Assembly: GCA_918807975.1 (NCBI GenBank)
Contig: OU964921.1
Span: forward strand, 9,023,498 to 9,087,497
DNA length: 64,000 bases
Source: Aplidium turbinatum
Taxonomy: Eukaryota; Chordata; Ascidiacea; Aplousobranchia; Polyclinidae
Direction of reading: 5' to 3'
The notes below the pieces were generated by a model. It was not told the DNA's origin and did no database searches. It was given only the letters and a program-made list of their open reading frames with translations. Of the stretch, positions 1 through 12,500 are shown in pieces (position 1 is the stretch's first letter; the number at the start of each line of letters is the position of its first letter). A program made the position numbers and the translations under genes.

Positions 1-2183
1 CGTCACTACCAGCAAAATCACATTCATAGAAAGCATTTTTAATTTCTTTAGCAATAAGTCTGTATAACCTAAAATATTTCAACTTATAAAAAAGTATCAA
101 AACTGCAAGAATATTGCTTATGAATACAGTTTTTTTAATCCAAATCTATGAACGAAGTTTAGTAAATGTACAGTATCGTTGACAAGGGGGTCCAGGGGTA
201 TTTTTAGACCCGGGCCCAGCATGATTTTAGAGGCCCGTAACCTTATCAAGGGGCCCGGGAAATTGAAGAAACCATCTTGTATTCTTTGGATATAGCACGT
301 TTTTTTACAAACTGGTTTGATGTGGAGCCAAAGGATCTCATTGGTACCTGGACCAAGTTATCTTCTCTCAACTGGCCTGTATAGACAAGATATATTCAGA
401 GTATAGGTTAATAAGATGAATTTGAAAGCTAAACCTTTAGCACTTTTTAATATTAGGCTTCATCAATACAAACATTTCATTCTATAAGTTTTATGCTGAG
501 TTAAATTCTTTTTTGGTGGTTTCGGGAATGTTTCATTTTGTAAAAACGATATGCGTATCATTATTTTTGCTTTGCATGCATGAGACCGGTCATGTTTTGC
601 TTTTAACATATTAAATAGAAATAGAACATGTATTAATAGAACAGTCCGTGTGTTGTATGATGTTTCGGAAACTATTCTTTTCGTGAATTGATTCATTCAT
701 TGAAAAAAAATTTACCACTTTGCCAAAAACAACAGCCAGCCAGGCCAAGCGGAATCGTAAGTTGCACTTCCGTATGTGGGTATGGGTATGAAAACTTTAG
801 GAAAATGCTATCAACGGATGTTTAACTTCTATTATTATCAAAGATAATTATTATCAAAGGGTATCAAACAAGTACAAATATACTTACATTGTTTGGTGCA
901 AATGAGCCTCGGCAAATAAGCCCAATGTATCTAGTGATTGACAACGAATCACTTCCTCATAACGTGATTAATCAACTCGTCGTGTTCATCGATTGAAATC
1001 CGATTGGTTGTCAATGCTGCAGAGTTAGACGCATCGTTTACAGGCAAGAGCCACATCGTAATAAGTTATTAGAAATCAATTGCAAATCTTTCCGAGTCCT
1101 GTATTGCTTCAAAATTTGTAGTTGAAAGAATTAAAACGCGCAATTGGTTTGTGGAATTTGCTGCAGCGTATGGAGATTATAAAACGAAATGCAGTGCTAA
1201 GTTTTGCTTTCTACTGTAGGCTAGCTTTAGTAATTTTAACTGTACTGAAGTCACGGTTAATGTCGGTCAAATGTTTTGACTTCTTGGAGATAGTGTTGTA
1301 AATTCATTTTGAAAAACGCCAAATTAAAAAAATATATAGGCTTTCCCTCACTCACATTCAAACAGAAGGCTTGCATGTTATTAGCTGTTAAGTGGAAAAC
1401 GTAAGCTGCTTATTCATGAAACGATCAAGGATACTCAGCAGAAGGTTGAAAGGAAATGAGATGACACAAAACCTTAAGCTCAGAATAGCAGTAGTTGTTG
1501 GTCAGTCACAGCTGCGATAAGCTAAAGGTTGAAAAAAGCATTGATTTACCTGATTGTGTACTGGATTAGAGCGATTACTCAGGCAAAATACGTCATATAG
1601 TACTACATAGGCCATAGGCATACATCTGTGGAAAATACAGAGCAAGCCTTCAAATATTTATAAGTGTTAATAAGTTATAGAAGAAACAGTAATGACACGT
1701 GTTTTCCAAACTAAATAAGTTCTGTGTATTGTGTCAATTTGATTTATGAAGAGGAGCATAGACCGAAAGAATAAAAAATCACAACTTTTGCATATAATTT
1801 TTTAACATGTTTCGTGCCTCCTATGGCACTTAACATGGATTTTACATCTGTAATGAAGACTTCGTATTTGGCATTGTACGTTATAAGATGATAGATGTTA
1901 AAACGTTTTATAAGTTTTGAGACATTTGTAGTGCATCGTACTGTAACTTTTATTGAATAAAAAGCAAACAAGTAAATCCATTGCGATCATTGCATCCTGA
2001 TATATTTTACATACAAGCTGCTGTACTGAGTGCATAGGTTAGCCGTGATACAGTTAAGAATGTAGAATGTGCCGACACCAAGGCTTCACATGCAGTGATT
2101 GCTATATAAGGCAAAGAATAGTAGTGCATGCAACCTTCTTACTTGAATTTACGCAGTGTTCTTAACAGCACCATCGTCATCAT

Positions 2184-2275
<92 letters not shown>

Positions 2276-2405
2276 AGATACGCGGTAGGCCTAAATAAAC
2301 TGCATAAGATTATTAGGCCGTAGATAGAAAGCGTTTTTTCTTATTATTTAATCTTTTTTTTAAACTTATGTTATTTGGCTAACCGTGCAGTCAGACCCAC
2401 CAATT
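1..2405. other. Intergenic, no supported gene
   Basis: No reading frame here looks like a conserved protein and no exon chain could be built. The stretch is AT-rich with short GC-rich islands; positions about 185-265 carry a run rich in GGGCCC and CCCGGG that resembles a mobile-element terminus but has no partner I could find. The (CAG)30 array at 2184-2273 is listed separately. Confidence 0.6.
2184..2273 (+). repeat. Perfect (CAG)30 trinucleotide microsatellite
   Basis: Thirty uninterrupted CAG units fill 90 bases. An open frame through it would encode polyglutamine, polyserine or polyalanine, but no exon-like sequence or splice pair flanks it, so it is probably non-coding. The absence of interruptions suggests a recently expanded, length-variable locus. 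Confidence 0.95.
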
Positions 2406-2680
2406 CTGTGGTTCTCAACCTTTTTCTGTTCATAGCCCATGAAACTGGGAAGATTTTGATGGTGGCTCATTAACTTATGCAATAAACGACACAAAGCGAC
2501 AATAGCACAAAATATTATGAGAATGAAAAGACTGACTCACACAACCACAAGTTTTTTAAGACTGTTTCTGTTGATAAAAAATTATGATGATTAGGTTATT
2601 GTGAATTTATTATTTTGATTTATGCTTGGCTAGGTGGCCCGCTGGAAACAGTGTCATGGCCTAACGGTTCGGAACCACTG
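2406..2680. mobile_element. hAT-type MITE, old (275 bp)
   Basis: The left end reads CTGTGGTTCTCAACC and the right end, reverse-complemented, reads CAGTGGTTCCGAACC. These are imperfect terminal inverted repeats of the CA(G)TGGTTC kind common in hAT elements. The flanking 8-mers CACCAATT (2398-2405) and CACTAATC (2681-2688) match at six of eight positions, as expected for a decayed hAT target duplication. It has no coding capacity. Confidence 0.7.
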
Positions 2681-3195
2681 CACTAATCCGACCTACTTTC
2701 ATTCGTTGAATATAGTGTCGGTTTAACGAGGTTGTCCGGTAATGAGAAACCCAAAGTAGGTTACTGAAATAATCTGTATTAAAAAAACCTCCGTTCAGAT
2801 AGTTTCCTTTGAAAAGTGTAAATCCTACTACCAAAGTTTTGTTTGCCAAGGCCTGACTGTAGTTTAAAAAAACGCAGCTTTCTAAGCTTACTGCTATTTC
2901 TACCACAAGCTACAACGGTAGGATATTGCTTTAACATTATACTTTGCAAAGTAGTCTATATTATTCAAACACAGCCTAAAGGTCTGTAATATGAAGTGCC
3001 CGACAACAACAACGATAAAGGAGTCACTAGACAAAAAGAAGATTGCCAGTTGCGGAATCCTTGTTGTTTTGGTATGTTGCTTTTAATATGATAAAACATT
3101 GGATTCTACCGTTAATTGCATTTTGGGCCAACTCAAATAGACAGTAGGCTACACTTCTAATATGCCAATGCATTTTTAATAATTAGATTTAAAGG

Positions 3196-3324
3196 TAAAC
3201 TAGTTTGAGAATCCACCCTAAGGTAGCCCAGTCTCATTGGGAAATAAGAAGCGTTAAAAGATGTGAAGATCAGATCATAATAAACTAGTTTGAGAATCCA
3301 CCCTAAGATCTGATCATAATAAAC
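3196..3324 (+). repeat. Interleaved 85-bp-spaced tandem duplication upstream of beta-helix gene 1
   Basis: A 27-base segment starting TAAACTAGTTTGAG occurs at 3196-3222 and again at 3281-3307. A second pair (AGATCAGATCATAATAAAC near 3267 and AGATCTGATCATAATAAAC near 3306) is interleaved with it, so the block is a partial tandem duplication. It lies about 240 bp before the proposed start codon of the downstream gene, within plausible promoter or 5' UTR distance. Any regulatory role is speculation. Confidence 0.8.
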
Positions 3325-3558
3325 CTTCAGTAGGGACGTGAGTAGCATGACTAATTCCTTCTTTCTGCTACTTTTGCTTCAGCAACTACCTTCACCCAAT
3401 TTATCTCAAACTGGGTTTTTTTACACCTTACCAGTGATAACTGGTATTATTTTAACAATTAGCACATGCTGGGTGTCGAGCCAGGTTTGCATGATTGAAA
3501 AGCGAGAACCTTATTCTCTGCGTTATCTCACAATCCATCTAACAAAAGAAATGTAATA

Positions 3559-6500
3559 ATGTTGGTGAGTACAATCGTCCATCTTTAGCCGGAGCTTGTG
3601 CCGAGCTTTAGCCCGAGCATGTGCACGATCTTTTGGCATACTTGCACCACCAAAATCGAATTTAAATCTTTGTCATCATTATTTTATTGCTAATATTTTG
3701 CATTGTTTCAGCTTTTGATCGTATTTGTTTTATTGATTTGGATCAATTCTGGAAGGAAAATTGTTTGTCCAGAAAGACCAAGCTCTTCATCCATAACGAC
3801 AGCAAATCAAAACAGATTTATCTTTTATGTTGATGTTAAAAACGGAAACGACAAATGGAATGGAAACATCATAAAATCCAATGGAACCAATGGCCCGTTC
3901 AAAACATTAAGTGGGGCGATAAGAGGAGTTAGGTCCCACAGACGTACTAATCCTGGTAAAGCAACGATATACTTGCTTGGAGGAACTCATTACGTCACCG
4001 AAACAATACAAATCGCAAGTCAAGTACGTGCAATACAGAAATATGGGTGAATACCCCATAGGTTTACTACTTAGACTATTTTAATTACATCTCATAATCC
4101 TCTGCTTTATTTTATACTGTAGATTTATCATCTCTATGACTTTTGAGGTAACTAGCTTGTGAAGTTTAATTAGGCTTCGAATTGTGTGTTAGCTATTACT
4201 GGTAAAAAAATGTATCGGCGTTTTGTTTTTCAGGATTTCGAGTTTTAAACAAATTTACGGAATGCAGCGGTATCAATTAATACCTGCTAAAACAGTGTTA
4301 TGACACTATTTAGACTAATTTTCACGGTGCACAAATACATAAATATTTTACCTTCACAAATGCAGTCCAAAAGTTAAGCTGCAATACATGGGAAATTAGG
4401 TTGTTTGAAACCGGAAGCACGTAGCGGTTTCTGCTTAAAGCGTCATCAAGGAAACTGTCAGCGTCACGATAATGTTAAAAGACGGTTCCAGCGATCAAAA
4501 GTTGCATAAAGTTATCCGTGAGTGTTACTTTCGAACTGAATTTAGTTATCTTCTTCTTCAACAGATTGATCATGTTTGATCAGCTGCCGTGATCTCCCTT
4601 ATGAACTGCCTCCATTTGTTCTGTTTTTTTGTTTTTATTAGTTCTTCCGGCATGCTTTTTATTGCTGTAATTTGCTTGATATTGCCAAAATATTTCATTT
4701 TTTGTCGTCCTTTTGTTTGTTTGCCTTGCACCATCCCAGTCAACATTGAATTTTCCAAAGAGTTGCTTCTTGCTTTGTGTCCGAAATGTTGTTAATGTTG
4801 TTAATGAGACTCCATTTATTGTTTATTTGTTGAGAAACAAATTCCTTTGTTTTTCTTTCCATCCAGCTGATGCGTAATAGTCTTCTGTGACACCACATTT
4901 CAAAACTTTTTGACTTTTTAATGTCACGTTTTTTTGCATGTCCAAATTTCACATCCATATGTGGCAATTGGGAAAACGAGAGTTCGCAGCAATCTTAATT
5001 TTGTGTTTTTACCAATTGACCTCTGTTTCCACACTGTTGTAAGTGATATCACAGCTGTTGTTTGCCAAATTTAGTCATGCACAGAAGCAAAAAACGAAAA
5101 CCATGAAAAATAATTTGTTTCAACATTAGGCACGAAGCACAACACTAGACGCTGCAGCAAGCCTTGTTAGCCATGGACTTCTAAATAGTAGCACCTGGAC
5201 TGGACACGCAGTGGCCAACATGTGGCCAAACAGTTGGCACAACAGTTGGCCAACAGTGGGCCAACAGGGTTAGTTACTTGGATGTTGGCCCACTGTTGGC
5301 CAACCGTTGTACCAACTGTTTGGCCTCATGTTGGTCACTGCGTGTCCAGTCCAGGTGCTACTATTTAGAAGTCCATGTGTTAGCTCACCAACAGGTCTAC
5401 TTGTTCATTCGGTTGCATCTAAAACAATCTTGTTTCCACATCTTTGCTATTAGGCTATATACGCACAAGCTCAAATAGCCGATTGCATCGGACCAGTTAC
5501 AACAGTCTGCATGACGCGTGAAAACACCAGTACGTTAAACATTTTAAACAAATACTTTCACTATCGAAATTCAAGGAACTCAAGTTGTTGACACTTCATT
5601 TCGTCGTGCTCTTCCTGAAAGCAATGTTTTGACTAAAACGAAGAAGGTACTGCGCATTTTTCTGGCAGCATTACAATTATCAGTACCTTTAGATTCTAAA
5701 GTATACAGGACTTGATGTCGTAAATTCTAGCATTTATGAGTGCTGACAAACTGTACATAGGCATACTAGGATACAATTTTTTTAACCCTATATTAACCAG
5801 ACAAATTGATTTTTAAATGAAAAATATTTCCTTAGACAATTTTTTTTACAAAAGGTACAATAAACAACTTTTTCCAGTTATTTTTTTTGAGTGGGTGGCC
5901 TACTTGACCCCCTAATTCCAATTTGTGGCATATCTGTTACATTTTGTAATAAAGGAGAATGCTGATACAAACCTATACCGGATCGTACCTCGCAAAGTTT
6001 TCAAGGTTAAGTAAACCTAACTAGGACAGGTGGAAAGATTGTTTGGCCTTGCAGGTTTTATGAAAACCTTCTCCCTACCATTAGTGCGTCAGCTAACACT
6101 TTCAAAAGTATCACAATGATCAGATGACTAATTTAACAGAAAGGTCATAACACGCTTTGGCCACATTCCCATGACGTTGTTGCATATAGTCTATGAAAAG
6201 TTCCACGTAGTCGGAATTGTGGCTTTTATTGCTTGGAACAACTCCAACCAACCAGAATCATATGACAGTGGTTCTAGTTACCAGCTATAGATATTGACCT
6301 ATACAACTGACGAGCTGACAATCTTGATCAATGCAACCAAACCATTTAGCAACACTTAACGAAGAACAAGCTTTGAAATGTTTTAAGTTTTTACTTCAAC
6401 AAATCACACATTTGTAAATAACTTTTTTAAGATATATCTTGTTAATATGACTTTTCTATTTGAATTAAGTTTACGCCTGATGATTGTTATTTAATATGAG

Positions 6501-9500
6501 ACTGTAGGTTTCGTAGGATTTCGTCTCAGTTTTTGCTGTATATAGCTACTGAAGATATGTATATGAAAAGGTCCTTTGATAGAATCAATATCAAAGTAAC
6601 TTGTTTTTACAGTAGATCAACTATAACTTAGTTTATACAAAACTCTTCAAAATAAATAGAAACACAATTTTGGAGTTTTTTGGTAACCAAATTTTGCAGC
6701 CTGCGTACTGTGAAACTGTTTACTTACTGCAACTTAATGCCTATGTAATATTGGAAACGTACCTTTAAGCTTTTGATTGTTTGTGAAAACTTACCCTTAG
6801 AGCTTGTATCTGGTTTTCGCGTTTTGCTTTACCCGTTGTTCATGACCTCATATAGTTGGCCGCTTTCTCATAGCATTTCGGCATTCCAACTCTAATTCTA
6901 ATGCTAACTTCAATCGTAATAATACCGGTATCACGGCCGTGTGAGCTTTCACGTTGCTAGTTTATAATGAAGTCTGAGTACAGGTTGAGATTCAAATAAA
7001 GCTGCCTGTTTGCGTATGACAGTTCGTGAAAAGATAGTTAAACATCAAGGATTTCGTGCAACTGTGCAGTCTAAAAGAAAATATACTCACAACTCACACA
7101 ATATCCGACACCTATGAAAAGTACGCGGCTGTGTAGTGTGCATCTTCTGCAAAAATATTTGTTGTAGTTTTCCATGACAATGGGAAATACGAAGAAAATT
7201 TGTGAACATTTTTTTTTATCAAAGGTAAACCGTTCATTGAGTTTTCAAATGAAAGAATTTTGTTTGGGTTGGTTAGACAATTTATTCTTTTTATTTTAGG
7301 ATTCTAATCTGACTATTGTTGGTCACCCGGATGAAGAACGGCCTATGCTATCCGGAGCAGAAAAAATTTCAGGGAGAGAGTTTACTAGACATGATGACGA
7401 CATATGGGTTGCAACAATCAAAGGAGAGTGTTCAAAACACGTTTTTCTTGGAAATAGACGGATGGTTAGGGCTAGGTAAATTTTTTTATGTCTAAAACAA
7501 TTGTATGCAGCTAATTATTGAAGGAATGCACGTAGTTTGATCAAGAATTAGTGTAAAATACACGATACTGTAGGCTTAACAACACTGCTGCAACTAAACA
7601 TAGTAGGGGACTTTTTGTTGCAATATAATTTCATTGCATTTCTACAACTGCGTCGGACTATTGATGTAACATAGGCGAATGTTTAATTACTGTAGTTAGG
7701 CCTGAATAATGTCTATGGCATCTACATAATTATGCTGGATATAGTCTAATACGGTAGGTTACTGTATTTCATACTGTGAGTAGCGTCTTCTATACTTGTA
7801 GTAATGATTTTCAGGAAACCAAATCTAAACGCATGGAGAGGGAACGAATTCACTGGTGAAGGACCATATCTTATCATTAAAGATCTTTTGTCTCCAACTG
7901 AAGGATGTAATAGAGAAGGAAATGGTGGATTTAGACAGGTGTGTTGATCACACAATTGTTTTAAACCAATCTAGCTCAAAAAATCCTAAGTTTTAGTCTT
8001 ACTGAAACGTTAACACTTATATGTCAAATTAGTGGTAAACGACGTTTTGAAATTAAAATGAACTATGTTTGTAGAATGGCTGCCCAGAAGAAAACTCTGA
8101 TGGATTTGTATTTGGTGGTAAAGATGTAAATCGAGACTGGCTTCAGTTTCAAAATGGAAATCCAGCGGAAATTTTAGTTTTCGGCGCTTGGACTGCACAA
8201 AGAGCGGTCATTCGTGAGATTACAAAAGACAGAGTTATGTTTCGCGCACCATTAAATGTACCCATTGGACAACATCCTGCTCCCTCTGGCTGGCGCTACA
8301 TAGCAGAGAATATTCGTTCAGGTGACATTTTTATTTTAAAACTATATTTTTTCAATTCGGTTTAATTATCATTGCTGGCAAAAGCATGCAAAGATGGAAA
8401 GAAAAAGAAAACGAGTAAGGATCCAATTGGTTGAATTTAGCTAGCAAATTGTTTGAAGCTGTTGTCTAAATAGCCTACATGTAGGATTAGAAAAAAGGAT
8501 TAGAGAAAAGAATTAGTGAATAAAATAAAACATTACATTATCACAAAAGACATTATTTTAAAAAAGAAGAAATTGCTATTACATTCATCAATGCAAAATG
8601 TGGTTTCCATTAAACCAAAGAAGTTGTTTGGAGTTCTCTAAAAAAACAAGATAATCTGGAATGGATACAAATGCATAATGTTGCAATAGGACTTCTAGCA
8701 ATGGTGGTGCTCACTTCCAGTTCTTGTGCACCCTGAAAATATATTTCGACACTAAAATGATCCCAAGCCCTGGTCTGAAAATGCCCTTTACCACCGTTTC
8801 TATACTTCTGTCAATAGAGCTTGATGCAGTTGGAGAATACTTTTGCGATGACGTACAGAAGCGGATATACGTCATACCGCCAAACGGGGCTTTACGATCA
8901 GAAGACGTTTACATCTCGCAAACATCAACGTTTTTTTCATGTAAGTACAGTAATATTGAGAAATCAAAGTAGCCTACTGGTGTTTTTGTATTCCTAATCT
9001 GATGTCACGGATAAGATGCAAAAATAATAAAAGCGAAAAAATGCTGTAAGTTCCATCAGTAACAGAAGACCTAATTAGTTGCTAATATTAATTGCGTTTA
9101 TCGAAACATTTTAGTTGGAATCTTGCTTTTTTTCATAAAGATTTGGTTGTTTTTCTTTTGGTAAACTATTTCGTTTCTCCGTCGAGCTTTTCCGCAGCTT
9201 TCGTGAAAGTTTTCAAATTTTTGTTGCAAACACTTAAATTGTATTGGAACTAAACACTAACTACTTTGAATGGGACAATATTTGTAATTCATGAACAAAA
9301 TGTGTTGAAATTTTTATCGCAACAGTCCGATTACTTTTTTGCCGTACATTACTAACGGCTATTCACTGCATAGTTAGCGATGTGTTTTATAACCTTTTAT
9401 TGGTTTTCTAGTGAGGGATGCTGAGCAAATCAGCTTTGTTGATTTGGAGTTTCGACACAGCCATGACGATAATTTTGAAGGAACTAGACAAACACCGGCT

Positions 9501-12500
9501 CTGCTTGATTTTAGAAGATGCGATGGAGTAAAGATTCATCGATGTAAATTTATACACATTGGCTATCTTGCTGTCACACTTGAGGATGTTATCAACGCTG
9601 AAGTAAGTTGAAAACTGCTAAAAAAAACAACTAAGCATTCGTCTATAGTTTTGAAGGATTTGTAATGGACTTGCTTAATCTGCAGTCTATTTTAGGGAAA
9701 TTTTCAATAGAAGCGATGAAAAAGAAATGATATATTCTTGATAAGGAATACTGCCATTGACAAAATCGCTTAGATAAGTTTTTATTTTTTACAGTTGCCA
9801 GCATTTTTGGTAAAACTTTATAAGCTAAATCGAGATATTGTTGAACGTGAACAGTGAAATCATTTGATTTTAAGCTAAATCTTAACACACGTTTCTCCTA
9901 AAACCACTACCCTGGCCTTACAACATTTCCCACATTCGCAACAAAATATAGAGATAACGATGAATTCACAATGTGAGGATGAAGTGCATTCTCATCATAT
10001 GTTGAGATACATTTACGTAGATCACTCGCCAATGCGACTTGAGCCAATTAAAACATGAAGAAGAGTAATAGGCTATGTAGGAATCTCACAAAACTATTGG
10101 TTTTACACTAATTGACACATGATGTAAAATTGTAATTTGTTTAAAGCTCATCATACTTCTGATTTCCATAGAATATAAATAGCCGACGCAACATTTATAT
10201 TTTACTTGTAGGTTTTGGAAAACAAGTTCAAAGATATTGGCTACATTGGCCTTACTTCGCTTTATAATGAAAACCATGCATTTGCTAACAGGAACATTCT
10301 AATTGAAAGAAATACCTTTAAAGGATGTGGAATTACCAATATGTTTCAAGTAAACCTAACGATAATTATCATTTACATTTTTACAAGATATGTTTTTATG
10401 ATTATTTACAAAAATGTTTTCATACGTAAGCTATTGCAATTGCATGTTGTGTAAATAATACGTTTATTATCACTAAACTTGATAACTATACTCAGCTTTC
10501 CAGCCAAAAATAATTTATTTTTAAACTTTTATTTGTAAAATTATGTTTTCGTATTATTTGTTGCCTATCGGAAAAAGACTACCTACAATGTGGGTAATTT
10601 ATGACTTACAACATGGCAAAAAGCCTAAACTTCGTTTTCCTCTATTAAAGTTTGCTATTGAGAACATTGAAGCGTTTTGTTATTCTTACATTTTTTCTTT
10701 TCAATTGAATGCGAGCCTATGTGCTAAGTAAATAACAAAACTATGAACGTTTGAACGTTGTTCTTCATGCATTCAGCCTGCGTGCATGCTTATCCAAGGA
10801 TTTGCTGACATAAAAGTACGAGAAAATGACGTTAGCCGAACTCCATACGCTGGTATCAGAGTGAGTACTACATAAAATAATTTTGAGTTATTACAATAAC
10901 TGACAAGATAAGCCCATTTGCATTGCATATATGATTTATCTTCAAGTTTATCTTGAACGGTACTGTGTGAGATATAATTTAATTGAATGAAAACGTATTG
11001 TATCTAAAGTTTGCAAAATACTTTGGCATGCATAACCTTTTTACTGCAAAATGTCTGAATATACAATTGATTTCTATGAAATAAATAAAAAAAGGCAAAA
11101 GATCTAAAGTTCTGTTTTTGAGATAGCGGCGCAGTGTTTCATTGTTTGATTCCACAGGTTGGATGGCAGCCTACCTTTAACACAGCTCACATGCCTAAAG
11201 GAAAAAGTGTGTTTTACATTGAACGCAACCACATCTATAATTATGGAAACGGAATTTTGAACGACTTTGCTGGTATTTATTTGTCCACGAACAAATTATG
11301 CGGACAAACTGAAAGGGTAATTCTTAGTATAGAGTAGACTATTTCAGAACTTATCCAAACCATGATAATCTACTGACGTCACATGCAAATGAACAAAATG
11401 TGGCGTAAAAGTAAATCTAAAAACAAAGTTGCCACTTTACAGAAGTTTCAAAATGCACTCTAGGGTCATTATCTTACGGGACGCGTATCTCAGATTTTCT
11501 GGCAACATTATAAGGATCAATTGCCGAGCTAACAAGTTTTTACGCCTCTCTACAAGCTCGCTTTCAACAACAACAAAAAACTAAATTATCTAAAAACCAA
11601 CATTACTATTCTTATGTACGGTACCCCATAAAAAGTAAAATGTTTGTAAATCATAAAGCAGCATATAAGCCAAAAGCGAATGTAGTTTCTCATCCCCATG
11701 ATCTCAAATCCCTAGTGCACACGCCCGTTACCTATCGCAGCAAAGTCATGTTTGCTATAATAAAAGAAACGAAAATAGACATGAAAAAAATAAAATGTAG
11801 ATACAAAGAAAACTTGTTTTTTATTGATTGAATATGGAAGCTTAAACTATTTGGACGTAAGCTACAAGTAATGTACCAAAAAAAATAGGCTATCTTAATC
11901 TTGAACAATTAGGTCGTAGCCTACCACAAACCAAGAATACTTTCAAGCGTCATAAAATGTGATGATATTTACTCACTCGACATGTCGGCTCAAATCAAAA
12001 ACAATGAATCTCAGTCAGGCTTTTACTCATAAAAATGTTAATCACCAAAACAATTTTAATATAGCATAGTTTACAAGCTACTGTACTTACCTAGAAACAA
12101 GAATTTACATATTAAATCAAATCAAATAAGTTATTCCTATCTACCGTAAACCCTTGAGAGTCTGTTTGGCCTAAAGGAGGATCATTAGAAGGTCCTTATT
12201 CAAATAGAATTTAATTTGAATGATGACCTTCTGATAATCCTCTTTTAGGTGAAACAGGCTCTCAAAGGTTTATATAGTAATAACTATATTTGATTTAATT
12301 CGCTCTGCTTTGCTTTTTGCTTGGTATTGAGCACTTTTTGTAGAACCGTATTAATAGTTTTCATTGTTGGATTTACATATTTATGTATGGGGTTCATTAG
12401 GTCTCTGCAAGGTCTTCTTGCTTAGGCTACAGAAAGCAATCTCTTTCATAGCCAAGTGTAATCCTGCGGAATGCAGTCTAGGCTACTGTTTAGTGATTCA

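Noticed and set aside
2184-2273. Polyglutamine-coding exon
   Set aside because: No exon-like flanks or splice sites around the CAG run.
3338-3556. 72-codon frame with a leucine-rich start upstream of beta-helix gene 1
   Set aside because: It could mimic a signal peptide, but it ends in a stop before the GTGAGT donor and is out of register with exon 2. The ATG at 3559 fits better.
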